From positions 1 through 56,483 of the forward strand of contig JAFKKV010000044.1 in assembly GCA_017304475.1 (NCBI GenBank): a stretch of DNA of 56,483 nt, read 5' to 3'. A program made the position numbers and the translations under genes. Positions 23,891 to 31,771 of the stretch are shown in pieces. The stretch's first letter is position 1, and each line of letters opens with the position of its first letter. Under the pieces are notes generated by a model. It saw only the letters and a list, made by a program, of their open reading frames with translations. It was not told where the DNA came from and did not search any database. Source of the DNA: Hyphomicrobiales bacterium. Its GTDB lineage: Bacteria; Pseudomonadota; Alphaproteobacteria; Rhizobiales; Phreatobacteraceae.

Positions 23891-24808
23891 ATGGCCATCG
23901 ACTATGTTCAGATCGGGCAGCGATTGCGGGCGCACCGCATGGGGCTCAATCTCAGCCCTGAGGAGGCGGCCGAACGGCTCGGCGTGTCGCGCGCGGCGCT
24001 GTACAATTACGAAAAAGGCGCGAGCCCGGTCAAAGTCGAGACGCTGGAGCGCATGGCGGCGGTTCTCGGCGTGTCGCTGCCCTCGCTGCTCGGCGTCGGC
24101 ACGGAATATTTCTCCAGCGCCATCGCCTATTTCGAGCGCCTCAGGCAGATCGAGACCGCATCCGAACGGGTGCTCGTCTATTACGAGCCGGTGACCTTCC
24201 TGATCACCTCGCAGGACTATCCGGCGAGCCTGCGACGCATGCTGATCGAGGGCCTGCCGGAGCAACTTCCGGGCCGGGCCGCGGCACTCGCCGAGATCGA
24301 CCGCCTGCTCGCCGTGCTCGCCGAACGGCGCGCCCTGTTCGCGCCGCCCGGTCCGAATGTCGCGAGCATCGTCGGCGCCACCCAGGTTCGCCGGCTGCTG
24401 CGCACCGGGCTGATCGGCAGCTATGACCTGCCGGAAACCGAGCGCGACGAACGCCGAAGGCTTGCCGCCCGCGAGGTCGCGCTGGTCGCGGCCCTGATGG
24501 AGAACGAGCCGGTCGGCGTGCAGATCGGCGTGGTCGACGACACGCTGCCAAACCAGACCTTCGAGATCTGCCGGCTGAAGGACGGCGGCTCGCTGGTGGC
24601 CGTCAGCCCGTTCCGGCTCGGCGAACTGCCCAATGTCCGGCTCGGCGTCGCCTCCATCACCGGCGCACCCGAAGCCGTTGCGCTCTATGAGCGGCTCGCC
24701 GCGCAATTGTGGCAGCGCGCGGCCAAGGGGGCGACCGGCGCGGCACTGCTCCGGCGCTGCATCGCGGAGGCGCAAATGGATGAGTCTAGAAAAATGGAAT
24801 CGTATTGA
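23891..24808 (+). CDS. XRE-family transcriptional regulator of the pyrimidine-type operon
   Basis: A 305-residue protein. Helix-turn-helix at about residues 7-62 (IGQRLRAHRMGLNLSPEEAA, VSRAALYNYEKGASPVKVET). The remaining 240 residues form a helical ligand-sensing or dimerisation region that I do not recognise; it contains ITSQDYPASLRRMLIEGLPE. The ATG at 23891 is chosen because the helix-turn-helix starts right after it. It lies 275 bp before the MFS-pyrK-pyrD-carbamoylase-pyrE operon on the same strand and is its probable regulator, sensing perhaps orotate or a derivative. Confidence 0.82.
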   Translation: MAIDYVQIGQRLRAHRMGLNLSPEEAAERLGVSRAALYNYEKGASPVKVETLERMAAVLGVSLPSLLGVGTEYFSSAIAYFERLRQIETASERVLVYYEPVTFLITSQDYPASLRRMLIEGLPEQLPGRAAALAEIDRLLAVLAERRALFAPPGPNVASIVGATQVRRLLRTGLIGSYDLPETERDERRRLAAREVALVAALMENEPVGVQIGVVDDTLPNQTFEICRLKDGGSLVAVSPFRLGELPNVRLGVASITGAPEAVALYERLAAQLWQRAAKGATGAALLRRCIAEAQMDESRKMESY

Positions 24809-25083
24809 TTTTTAGATTTGGCTGTGCGAAGGATCATTGCTCAGTCGTGCCGACTGGGCTCCCCGCCCCTTCGTTTTCGATTGATCTCTTCCCGCGCCGG
24901 GTTCATTTCCAGCGCGGCAAGCGGCGCCAATGAAGCGTCCCGAAGAGAGGGTGCGATACCCGAACTGACTGGAACAGCATGACCGGCGGCCGTGCGCAGC
25001 AATGCGTCGGTCCTATTGCTATTGATCCCGCAGCTCTCACCTTGCGCGCTCCAAAAAAAGTCTCGACGGAGGGAATTCAGGCC

Positions 25084-26334
25084 ATGACCGCCACCGACAA
25101 TATCAGCCAGGCAGGATCCGCCCCATCCGGGAGCGACGTCGTCGACTCGAAGGCCATGAAGGCGCTCTGGGGCTCGGCCCTCGGCTATGCCATGGACGGC
25201 TTCGACCTCCTGATCCTCGGCTTCATGCTGCGCGCCATTTCAGCCGATCTCGGCCTGAGCGGCGCCCAGGCGGCGTCCCTGGTCACGGCGACGCTCGTCG
25301 GCGCGGTCGCCGGCGGCCTGTTGTTCGGCATGCTGTCGGACCGGCTCGGCCGGGTGCGCGTGCTGACCTGGACCATCGTTCTGTTCGCGGTCTTCACCGG
25401 TCTCTGCGCCTTCGCCCAGGGCTATTGGGACCTGCTCATCTACCGCACCATTGCCGGCCTCGGCCTCGGCGGCGAATTCGGCATCGGCATGGCGCTGGTG
25501 GCGGAAGCCTGGCCGGCCTCCAAGCGTGCCCGCGCCTCGTCCTATGTCGGGCTCGGCTGGCAGCTCGGCGTGCTGGGTGCCGCTCTGCTCACCCCCTTGC
25601 TGCTGCCGGCCATCGGCTGGCGCGGCATGTTCGCCATCGGCATCCTGCCGGCCATCGCCGCCTATTTCATCCGCCAGTCGCTGCATGAGCCCGAGGTCTT
25701 CGTGCGCCGCACCGCCGAGCAGAAACAGACGCGCTCGCCGCTGCGCCTGCTGGTCAAGGACGGCGAGACCGCCAAGCTCAGCCTCGGCATGGTCATTCTC
25801 TGCTCGGTGCAGAATTTCGGCTATTACGGCGTGATGATCTGGCTGCCGAACTACCTGTCCTCCAGGTTCGGCTACGGCCTGACCCAGTCGGCCCTGTGGA
25901 CCGCGGTGACCATTGGCGGCATGGCCGTCGGCATCTGCGTGTTCGGCCATGTCGCCGACCGGATCGGCCGCCGTCCGGCCTTCCTCGCCTATATGCTGGG
26001 CGCCGCCATCATGGTGGTCGCCTATTCCAGGCTGACCGACCCGATGGTGCTGCTGGTCGCGGGCGCGGTCATGGGCTTCTTCGTCAACGGCATGCTCGGC
26101 GGTTATGGCGCGCTGATCAGCGAGCTCTATCCCACGGCGGCGCGTGCCACCGCGCAGAACGTGCTGTTCAATATCGGTCGCGCCGTCGGCGGCTTCGGCC
26201 CCCTGGCGGTCGGCGCCGTGGCCGTCGCCTATGGCTTCGAAACCGCGATCGCGCTTTTGGCGGTGCTCTATGTCGTCGACATCATCGCGCTCTGGCTTCT
26301 GATCCCCGAGCGCCGCGGCGCGGAACTCGCCTAA
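25084..26334 (+). CDS. MFS transporter, aromatic-acid/organic-acid symporter type
   Basis: A 416-residue inner-membrane transporter with twelve predicted helices. The loop 2-3 motif is present (GMLSDRLGRVRV), as is the equivalent loop in the second half (GHVADRIGRRPAF), and DGFDLLILGF in helix 1, typical of the aromatic acid:H+ symporter branch. GGAGGGAATTC precedes the ATG at 25084. It opens an operon followed 34 bp later by PyrK- and PyrD-like genes. Orotate is a planar carboxylate of the right kind, so orotate uptake is a reasonable inference. Confidence 0.85.
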   Translation: MTATDNISQAGSAPSGSDVVDSKAMKALWGSALGYAMDGFDLLILGFMLRAISADLGLSGAQAASLVTATLVGAVAGGLLFGMLSDRLGRVRVLTWTIVLFAVFTGLCAFAQGYWDLLIYRTIAGLGLGGEFGIGMALVAEAWPASKRARASSYVGLGWQLGVLGAALLTPLLLPAIGWRGMFAIGILPAIAAYFIRQSLHEPEVFVRRTAEQKQTRSPLRLLVKDGETAKLSLGMVILCSVQNFGYYGVMIWLPNYLSSRFGYGLTQSALWTAVTIGGMAVGICVFGHVADRIGRRPAFLAYMLGAAIMVVAYSRLTDPMVLLVAGAVMGFFVNGMLGGYGALISELYPTAARATAQNVLFNIGRAVGGFGPLAVGAVAVAYGFETAIALLAVLYVVDIIALWLLIPERRGAELA

Positions 26335-26368
26335 CCCGCCAGACCCTTTCCCTTTCCAGGAGGCCATC

Positions 26369-27256
26369 ATGGCCATCGAGCAATCCGTCTCGATGGCAAC
26401 GGCGAAGGATTCGTTATTCGTCGCCGCTGCCGATGACGCAAAAGCATCAGGACGCTGGACCGAAACCGTCGTCGCCGAACGCGCCGAAGTGGTGCTCAAC
26501 CGGGCGGTCAATGCCGAATACCGGCATCTGGTCGTGCGCTGCGGGCCGGTCGCGGCCTCGGCCGTCGCCGGCCAGTTCTTCCAGCTGCTCTGCCCGCATC
26601 CCGACGGCGAACAGCCGTTCCTCAGGCGGCCGATGAGCCTCTATGGCGCCGACCCCGCCAAAGGCGAGGTCGAATTCCTCTACAAGGTGACCGGCGCCGG
26701 CACGCGCGGCCTCGCTTCGCTCGCAGCCGGCGACCGGCTCGACATGATGGGGCCGCTCGGCAAGGGTTTCACACTCGACCCAGCCCTGCGCCACATCGTG
26801 GCGGTCGGCCGCGGCGCCGGACTTGCGACGCTCGCGCCGCTCGCCAAGGCGGCCCGGGCCAACGGCACCGCGGTCACCGCCATCTTCAGCGCGCGCCGGC
26901 CCGACCTCATGGTCTCGGTCGACCTGTTCCGCAGCCATGGCGCGGAGGTGATCACCGTCACCGACAGCGAGGGCACCAGCGGCCCGGCCCATGTGGAGCG
27001 CATCCTGCGCGGCCTCATCGCCGAAGCCAGGGCCGACGCCTTCTTCACCTGCGGTTCGAGCCGGCTGATGCGGGTGCAGCAGCGGCTCGCCGCCGAATTC
27101 GCGATTCCCGGACAGGTCGCCATGGAACAGCAAATGGCCTGCGGCCTCGGCCTGTGCTTCTGCTGCGTGCGTGATTTCCATGTCGGCGGCGAGATCGTCC
27201 ATCGCCGGGTCTGCTGGGACGGCCCGGTTTTCGACCTGATGGAGGCCCTGCCATGA
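26369..27256 (+). CDS. pyrK: Dihydroorotate dehydrogenase electron-transfer subunit (PyrK-like)
   Basis: A 295-residue flavoprotein: FAD-binding barrel with RRPMS (86-90), an NAD domain (VAVGRGAGLATLAPLAK, FFTCGS), and a [2Fe-2S] cluster site with Cys258, Cys263, Cys266 and Cys282 (ACGLGLCFCC ... RRVCWDGPVF). PyrK passes electrons between NAD(H) and the PyrD-1B catalytic subunit, encoded next with a 4-bp ATGA overlap. About 40 extra N-terminal residues precede the usual start of the domain. NAD-linked enzymes of this class can run toward orotate reduction. Confidence 0.9.
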   Translation: MAIEQSVSMATAKDSLFVAAADDAKASGRWTETVVAERAEVVLNRAVNAEYRHLVVRCGPVAASAVAGQFFQLLCPHPDGEQPFLRRPMSLYGADPAKGEVEFLYKVTGAGTRGLASLAAGDRLDMMGPLGKGFTLDPALRHIVAVGRGAGLATLAPLAKAARANGTAVTAIFSARRPDLMVSVDLFRSHGAEVITVTDSEGTSGPAHVERILRGLIAEARADAFFTCGSSRLMRVQQRLAAEFAIPGQVAMEQQMACGLGLCFCCVRDFHVGGEIVHRRVCWDGPVFDLMEALP

Positions 27257-28203
27257 CGGTCGACCTCTCCGTGACCATCGGCGGGCTGACGCTCGAAAAT
27301 CCGGTCATGCCGGCCTCGGGCACCTTTGCCGAAGGGCTCGACAAGGCCGTCGATTTCGACCGGCTCGGCGCCTTCGTCACCAAGACGATCACCCGCGAGC
27401 TGCGCATCGGCAATCCCTTGCCACGCGTGGTCGAGCGGCCGGGCGGACTGATCAATTCGATCGGCATTCCCTCCAAGGGAGTACCCTATTTCCTTGAACA
27501 TACCTTGCCTTATTACGCGCGCTTCAGGCCGCCGCTGGTGGTGAGCATTTCGGCACCGACGGCGGAGGGCTTCGCCAGCCTCGCCGCCGAGCTGACCCGG
27601 CCCGGCATCGCCGCGATCGAGGCCAATATTTCCTGTCCGAATATCGAGGAGGACGGCAAGGCCTTCGCCATGCGCGCCGCCTCGACCGAAGCCGTGGTCC
27701 GGCAATTGCGCGCGGCGACGCCGCTGCCGCTCTGGGTCAAGCTGACGCCCAATACCGGCGACCTGCCGGAGGTGGCGCGCGCGGCGGAAGCCGCCGGCGC
27801 CGATGCGCTGGTGGTCGCCAATACCATTCTCGCCATGGCGATCGACCTTCGCAGCTTCAAGCCGAGCCTCGGCAGCGTCATGGGCGGGCTCTCCGGCCCG
27901 GCGGTCAAGCCGATCGTGCTGCGCCAGGTGTTTCAATGCGCCCAGGCCGTCGCCATTCCCATTATCGGCTGCGGCGGCATTTCGACCGCCGAAGATGCGA
28001 TCGAATATCTGCTCGCCGGCGCCAGCGCCGTACAGGTCGGCACCGCGACCTTCGTGCAGCCGGCCGCCATGACCACCATCATCGACGGCATAGGGCGCTT
28101 CTGCGAGAGGCGCGACATCGCCCGCGTCGCCGACCTGATCGGCGCCGTGGTGACAGAGGAAACCGACCGGTCCGATATCGCGTGGGTGGCGCCGGCCGAA
28201 TGA
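27253..28203 (+). CDS. pyrD: Dihydroorotate dehydrogenase, class 1B catalytic subunit
   Basis: A 316-residue FMN barrel enzyme interconverting dihydroorotate and orotate. The class 1 catalytic cysteine is Cys128 in ANISCPN. Other family blocks are NPVMPASGTF, GGLINSIGIP and GGLSGPAVKPIVLR. Its ATG overlaps the pyrK stop, and its stop overlaps the carbamoylase start (ATGA both times). Most alphaproteobacteria make pyrimidines with a membrane class 2 enzyme, so a soluble 1B pair beside a transporter and a carbamoylase suggests catabolic use. The loop GIPSKG differs from the usual GLQN at the substrate site. Confidence 0.9.
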   Translation: MTVDLSVTIGGLTLENPVMPASGTFAEGLDKAVDFDRLGAFVTKTITRELRIGNPLPRVVERPGGLINSIGIPSKGVPYFLEHTLPYYARFRPPLVVSISAPTAEGFASLAAELTRPGIAAIEANISCPNIEEDGKAFAMRAASTEAVVRQLRAATPLPLWVKLTPNTGDLPEVARAAEAAGADALVVANTILAMAIDLRSFKPSLGSVMGGLSGPAVKPIVLRQVFQCAQAVAIPIIGCGGISTAEDAIEYLLAGASAVQVGTATFVQPAAMTTIIDGIGRFCERRDIARVADLIGAVVTEETDRSDIAWVAPAE

Positions 28204-29564
28204 CCAGCGCGCTCGCCAAACCCGTCGAAACGCCGCGCGTCCTTGCCGACCAACGCGACCGGCGGCTCGCCGAAGACCTCTTCGCCGAACTGCGCGCCGC
28301 CACTGGCGACGGCGTCGGGATAACCCGCGAAAGCTTCGGACCGGGCGAAAGCCGGGCCCTCGACATCGTCGAGGCCAAGGCCCGTGCCCTCGGCCTTGCG
28401 ACCGAGCGCGACGCCGGGGCCAATCTGGTGGTGACGCTGGAAGGCCGCGAACCCGACCTGCCCTATCTCGCCTGCGGCTCGCATCTGGATTCGGTGCCCC
28501 AGGGCGGCAATTTCGACGGCGCCGCCGGCTGCGTCGCGGGGCTTGCCGTGCTCGCCGGCTTCCGGGCCGACGGCATCCGGCCGCGCCGCACGCTGAAACT
28601 GTTCTGTCTGCGCGGCGAGGAAAGCGCCTGGTTCGGCCGGGCCTATATGGGTTCGAACGCGCTGTTCGGCCGGCTGACACCGGAGGACCTGAAGGCGCCG
28701 CATGCGGTCACCGGCCGGCCGCTGGCCGATGCGATGGGCGATGTCGGCGCCGACATGACGCGCATCGCGCGTGGCGAGCCGCTGATCGATGCCGGCCGCA
28801 TCGCCGCCTGGCTGGAACTGCATATCGAACAGGGCCCGGTGCTGGTGGCGCGCGGCCTGCCGGTCGGCATCGTCACCGGCATTCGAGGCAATCTGCGCCA
28901 CCGGGTGGTCGAATGTGTCGGCGAGGCCGGCCATTCCGGCGCGGTCCCGCGCTGGCTGCGCCGCGACGCCTTTTTCGCCAGCGCCGAGCTGATCACCCAT
29001 CTCGACCGGCACTGGCGCACGCTGCTGGAGCGCGGCCGGGATCTCGTGGTGACCTCCGGCATTGTCGGCACCGACGCCGCCGAACATGCCATTGCCCGCA
29101 TTCCGGGCCTGGTCCGGTTCAGCTTCGAGATCCGCAGCCAGAGCCGCGAGACGCTGGACGCCTTCTACGACCTGTTCATTTCGGAGTGCCAGGGCATCGG
29201 CGAAGAGCGCGGCGTCGAATTCCGGCTCGATCGCCTGATGGAATCGGCGCCCGCCGCCATGGACCAGGGCTGGATCGACCGGCTGCGCGCGGCTGCCCGC
29301 GCGCTCGGCCTGCCGGACGAGCCTATCCCGAGCGGGGCCGGCCATGACGCCGCCGTCTTCGCCAATGCCGGCGTGCCCAGCGCGATGGTCTTCGTGCGCA
29401 ACGAGCATGGCTCGCACAACCCGCATGAGGCCATGGCGATCGATGATTTCCTGGCCGGCGTCGCGGTGATGCGGCATGCGCTCGCGGAAGCGGCGGCGTC
29501 ACCTGATACCGCTCAGCCGCATGGCGGACGACCGAGCCCGCGGACAGGCGAGGACAGGCGATGA
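28200..29564 (+). CDS. M20-family N-carbamoyl-amino-acid hydrolase (ureidosuccinase candidate)
   Basis: A 454-residue binuclear Zn hydrolase of the hydantoinase/carbamoylase group. Visible: His95 and Asp97 (GSHLDSVPQGG), Asp106 (NFDG), Glu140/Glu141 (RGEESAWF), His208 (LHIEQGP), the dimerisation-domain motif GEAGHSGAVP and the last ligand in SHNPHEAM. The family includes beta-ureidopropionase, allantoate amidohydrolase and L-carbamoylase. In this operon the obvious substrate is N-carbamoyl-L-aspartate, giving Asp, CO2 and ammonia. Overlaps pyrD and pyrE by ATGA at both ends, so production is tightly coupled. Confidence 0.87.
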   Translation: MTSALAKPVETPRVLADQRDRRLAEDLFAELRAATGDGVGITRESFGPGESRALDIVEAKARALGLATERDAGANLVVTLEGREPDLPYLACGSHLDSVPQGGNFDGAAGCVAGLAVLAGFRADGIRPRRTLKLFCLRGEESAWFGRAYMGSNALFGRLTPEDLKAPHAVTGRPLADAMGDVGADMTRIARGEPLIDAGRIAAWLELHIEQGPVLVARGLPVGIVTGIRGNLRHRVVECVGEAGHSGAVPRWLRRDAFFASAELITHLDRHWRTLLERGRDLVVTSGIVGTDAAEHAIARIPGLVRFSFEIRSQSRETLDAFYDLFISECQGIGEERGVEFRLDRLMESAPAAMDQGWIDRLRAAARALGLPDEPIPSGAGHDAAVFANAGVPSAMVFVRNEHGSHNPHEAMAIDDFLAGVAVMRHALAEAAASPDTAQPHGGRPSPRTGEDRR

Positions 29565-30277
29565 GCCCTCACACGACGACTGCTGATGACATCGGCGAAG
29601 CCACTGCCCGGCTGCTGCTGGAGGCCGGCGCCGTGCGGGTGAGCCACGGCCAGCCCTTCGTGCTGGCGGCCGGCTGGGCGAGCCCCGTCTATGTCGACTG
29701 CCGCCTGCTGATCGGCCAGCCGGGCTGGCGCCGCAGGGCGACTGAACTCGCCGCGGCGGCGGTCGAACAGCGCCTGGCGCCGGGCCGGATCCAGGCCATT
29801 GCCGGCGCCGAGACGGCGGGTATCCCCTTTGCCGCCTGGCTCGCCGACCGGCTGGAGCTGCCGCTGCGCTATGTCCGCAAGCGGCCGCTGGGCATCGGTC
29901 ACAATGCCCAGGTCGAAGGCGGCCCGGTCGACGGCCTCGACGTGCTGCTGATGGACGATCTGACCACCGATGCCGGCAGCAAGATCGGCTTTGCCCGTGG
30001 ACTGCGGGCGGCTGGCGCCACCGTCACCCAGGCCCTGACCATTTTCTACCACCGCGTCTTTCCGGGCGCCGACGAACGGCTCGCCCGGGATGGCCTCACC
30101 CTGCACGCCCTGGCGAGCTGGGACGACATCCTGCGCGCCGACCGCGGCCAATGGCTGTCGCCCGGCGACCGGGACGCGATCGAACTGTTCCTGGCCGACC
30201 CGGTCGCCTGGTCGACCCGCCACGGCGGACGCTCGGCGCCCGGTCCGCGCCCGGCGGTGCGGCGTGAAAGCTACTGA
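29561..30277 (+). CDS. pyrE: Orotate phosphoribosyltransferase-like protein
   Basis: A 238-residue type I phosphoribosyltransferase. The PRPP-binding motif is VLLMDDLTTDAGSK, and the catalytic-loop region reads RKRPLGIGHNAQVEGG. In the alphaproteobacterial PyrE type, as I remember it, the loop has KPKG; here the second Lys is Leu, which may lower activity or alter substrate choice. It would salvage orotate to OMP, or sense it. ATGA overlap with the carbamoylase gene. No further gene is coupled; the next start is 110 bp on. Confidence 0.83.
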   Translation: MSPHTTTADDIGEATARLLLEAGAVRVSHGQPFVLAAGWASPVYVDCRLLIGQPGWRRRATELAAAAVEQRLAPGRIQAIAGAETAGIPFAAWLADRLELPLRYVRKRPLGIGHNAQVEGGPVDGLDVLLMDDLTTDAGSKIGFARGLRAAGATVTQALTIFYHRVFPGADERLARDGLTLHALASWDDILRADRGQWLSPGDRDAIELFLADPVAWSTRHGGRSAPGPRPAVRRESY

Positions 30278-30386
30278 CCGGAGGTCTCGGCCCCTTGTTG
30301 CGAAAGCGCGAACACACCCCACCTTCATCCCCCTGCAACGTCGACGGAACAGGGTTCCCGACCATTCCTCCTCAGGACACGGCATC

Positions 30387-30722
30387 ATGAATGACCTGCT
30401 CGCCTGGCTGAAGCTCCAGAACACCGGCATCGGCACCTATATCGAGTTCCAGAAGCGGACCCTCCGGCTTGCCGCCGGCAGCACGGAGCAGACCGCCCTG
30501 TTCCAGCTCCTGGCCCAGCTCGCGGGACGTTTCGTCATCGCCTATGAGGACATGCCGATGGATGTGGCGATCGCCGAACGCGCGCTGGCGCGGCTGACCC
30601 GGCTGGTCGAAGCCGCCGCGAAAAGCCCCGGTCTTTCGGCGAGCGAGCAATTGCGCCTGTTGAACGAGATCGCCTCGGCCGATCTCGGCCGCGTCGACGC
30701 CCTTGCCGACGCGGTCGGCTGA
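30387..30722 (+). CDS. Small protein of unknown function
   Basis: A 111-residue cytosolic protein with no signal peptide, probably all helical (DLLAWLKLQNTGIGTYIEFQ, LLAQLAGRFVIAYED, IAERALARLTRLVEAAAKSP). CCTCAGGACACGG precedes the ATG at 30387; the ribosome site AGGA is well placed. I do not recognise the family. It is 110 bp after pyrE, so it may be transcribed with or independently of that operon. Confidence 0.7.
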   Translation: MNDLLAWLKLQNTGIGTYIEFQKRTLRLAAGSTEQTALFQLLAQLAGRFVIAYEDMPMDVAIAERALARLTRLVEAAAKSPGLSASEQLRLLNEIASADLGRVDALADAVG

Positions 30723-30859
30723 GGCAGCCTCTCATCGCCGGCCGGCGCCGCGAGATTGCATCGGCTCCGCCCTGAACGTCCGGTTGCAAGACCGGACGGC
30801 GCTCCTACACTGCCGCCCTTCCGGCGCCCTGGCGCCGACGGGCCAGAACGGGGGCAAGC

Positions 30860-31639
30860 ATGTGCTGCGCGCCGATGCGCGGGCCGGTCGATCCAGGCAA
30901 GGCCGGTGCAAGGCGGCGCCTCGGGCGCGGATCGACCCGGCGCGCCGGCGGTATGGCGGCTCTGTGGCTGCTGATCCTGCTGGCCTTCCCCGGCGGCCCG
31001 GCGCGAGCCCTGGACGAGACCAGCCCCGCATTGCGCATGGCGCGGATCGACGCGATCATCGCCACCATCAAGGCCTTGCCTCTGCTCGGCGCGATCATCC
31101 AGGACGAACCGGAGGCCGAGACCGCGCTGCGGCTGGCCTTGGCGATGGACCGGCCGCCCTATTACAACAGGAGCCAGGATGTCCTCAGGGCCCTGCGCAC
31201 CGACTATGCCGTCCCGGCGCTGAGGGCCGCCGACGACGAGGCCTTGCTGGCGCTATGGGCCAGGACCTCGGATCTAGTGCAGCATCTGTCGGCGGCCAGC
31301 CCGTCGCTTTGCCGGGATCTGGCCTTCGACGCCGCGCCCAACCGCAATGGGCTGGAGCCGCGCACGCGCCAGTTATACGAGGCGATGATGCGGGCGAGCG
31401 AGGCCGCTTATCACAACGGCAAAGGCCGGCCCGCGCGGCTCGTGGCGGGCCAGGTCGATCTCGACGCCCTGGCCCTTGGCCTGCAGATGTCGACCGCCGA
31501 GCAAACGGCGCTCGCCGACCGGGCAGCGGCCGGCGCCGATGAATTCTGCGCGGCAAGCGCCAAATTGCTGGGCGGGCTGCAGATCCTGCCGATGCCCACG
31601 CGTGCCCTCGTCATGCGCTGGTTCCTGACCGCGCCGTGA
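30860..31639 (+). CDS. Secreted or membrane-anchored protein of unknown function
   Basis: A 259-residue protein. A long basic head (1-30) precedes a hydrophobic signal segment at about 32-50 (MAALWLLILLAFPGG, cleavage near ARA). The ATG at 30860 has a GGGGG purine stretch upstream, but the ATG at 30953 would give a normal-length signal peptide. The mature part is helical with two cysteines (SLCRDL, EFCAAS). No family recognised. Stands 133 bp before the haem peroxidase gene on the same strand. Confidence 0.72.
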   Translation: MCCAPMRGPVDPGKAGARRRLGRGSTRRAGGMAALWLLILLAFPGGPARALDETSPALRMARIDAIIATIKALPLLGAIIQDEPEAETALRLALAMDRPPYYNRSQDVLRALRTDYAVPALRAADDEALLALWARTSDLVQHLSAASPSLCRDLAFDAAPNRNGLEPRTRQLYEAMMRASEAAYHNGKGRPARLVAGQVDLDALALGLQMSTAEQTALADRAAAGADEFCAASAKLLGGLQILPMPTRALVMRWFLTAP

Positions 31640-31771
31640 CCGTGGTGCCTTCGCGGCCACGGATGCGGGGCCGATCCGCGCCCTGCCCGCTTCGACATTT
31701 TCACGCTGGTTTCACGGCCACCCTGGTGCATTCTTGTCCGGCGCAGCATCCAAGGAGCGGGGAGCCTATCG

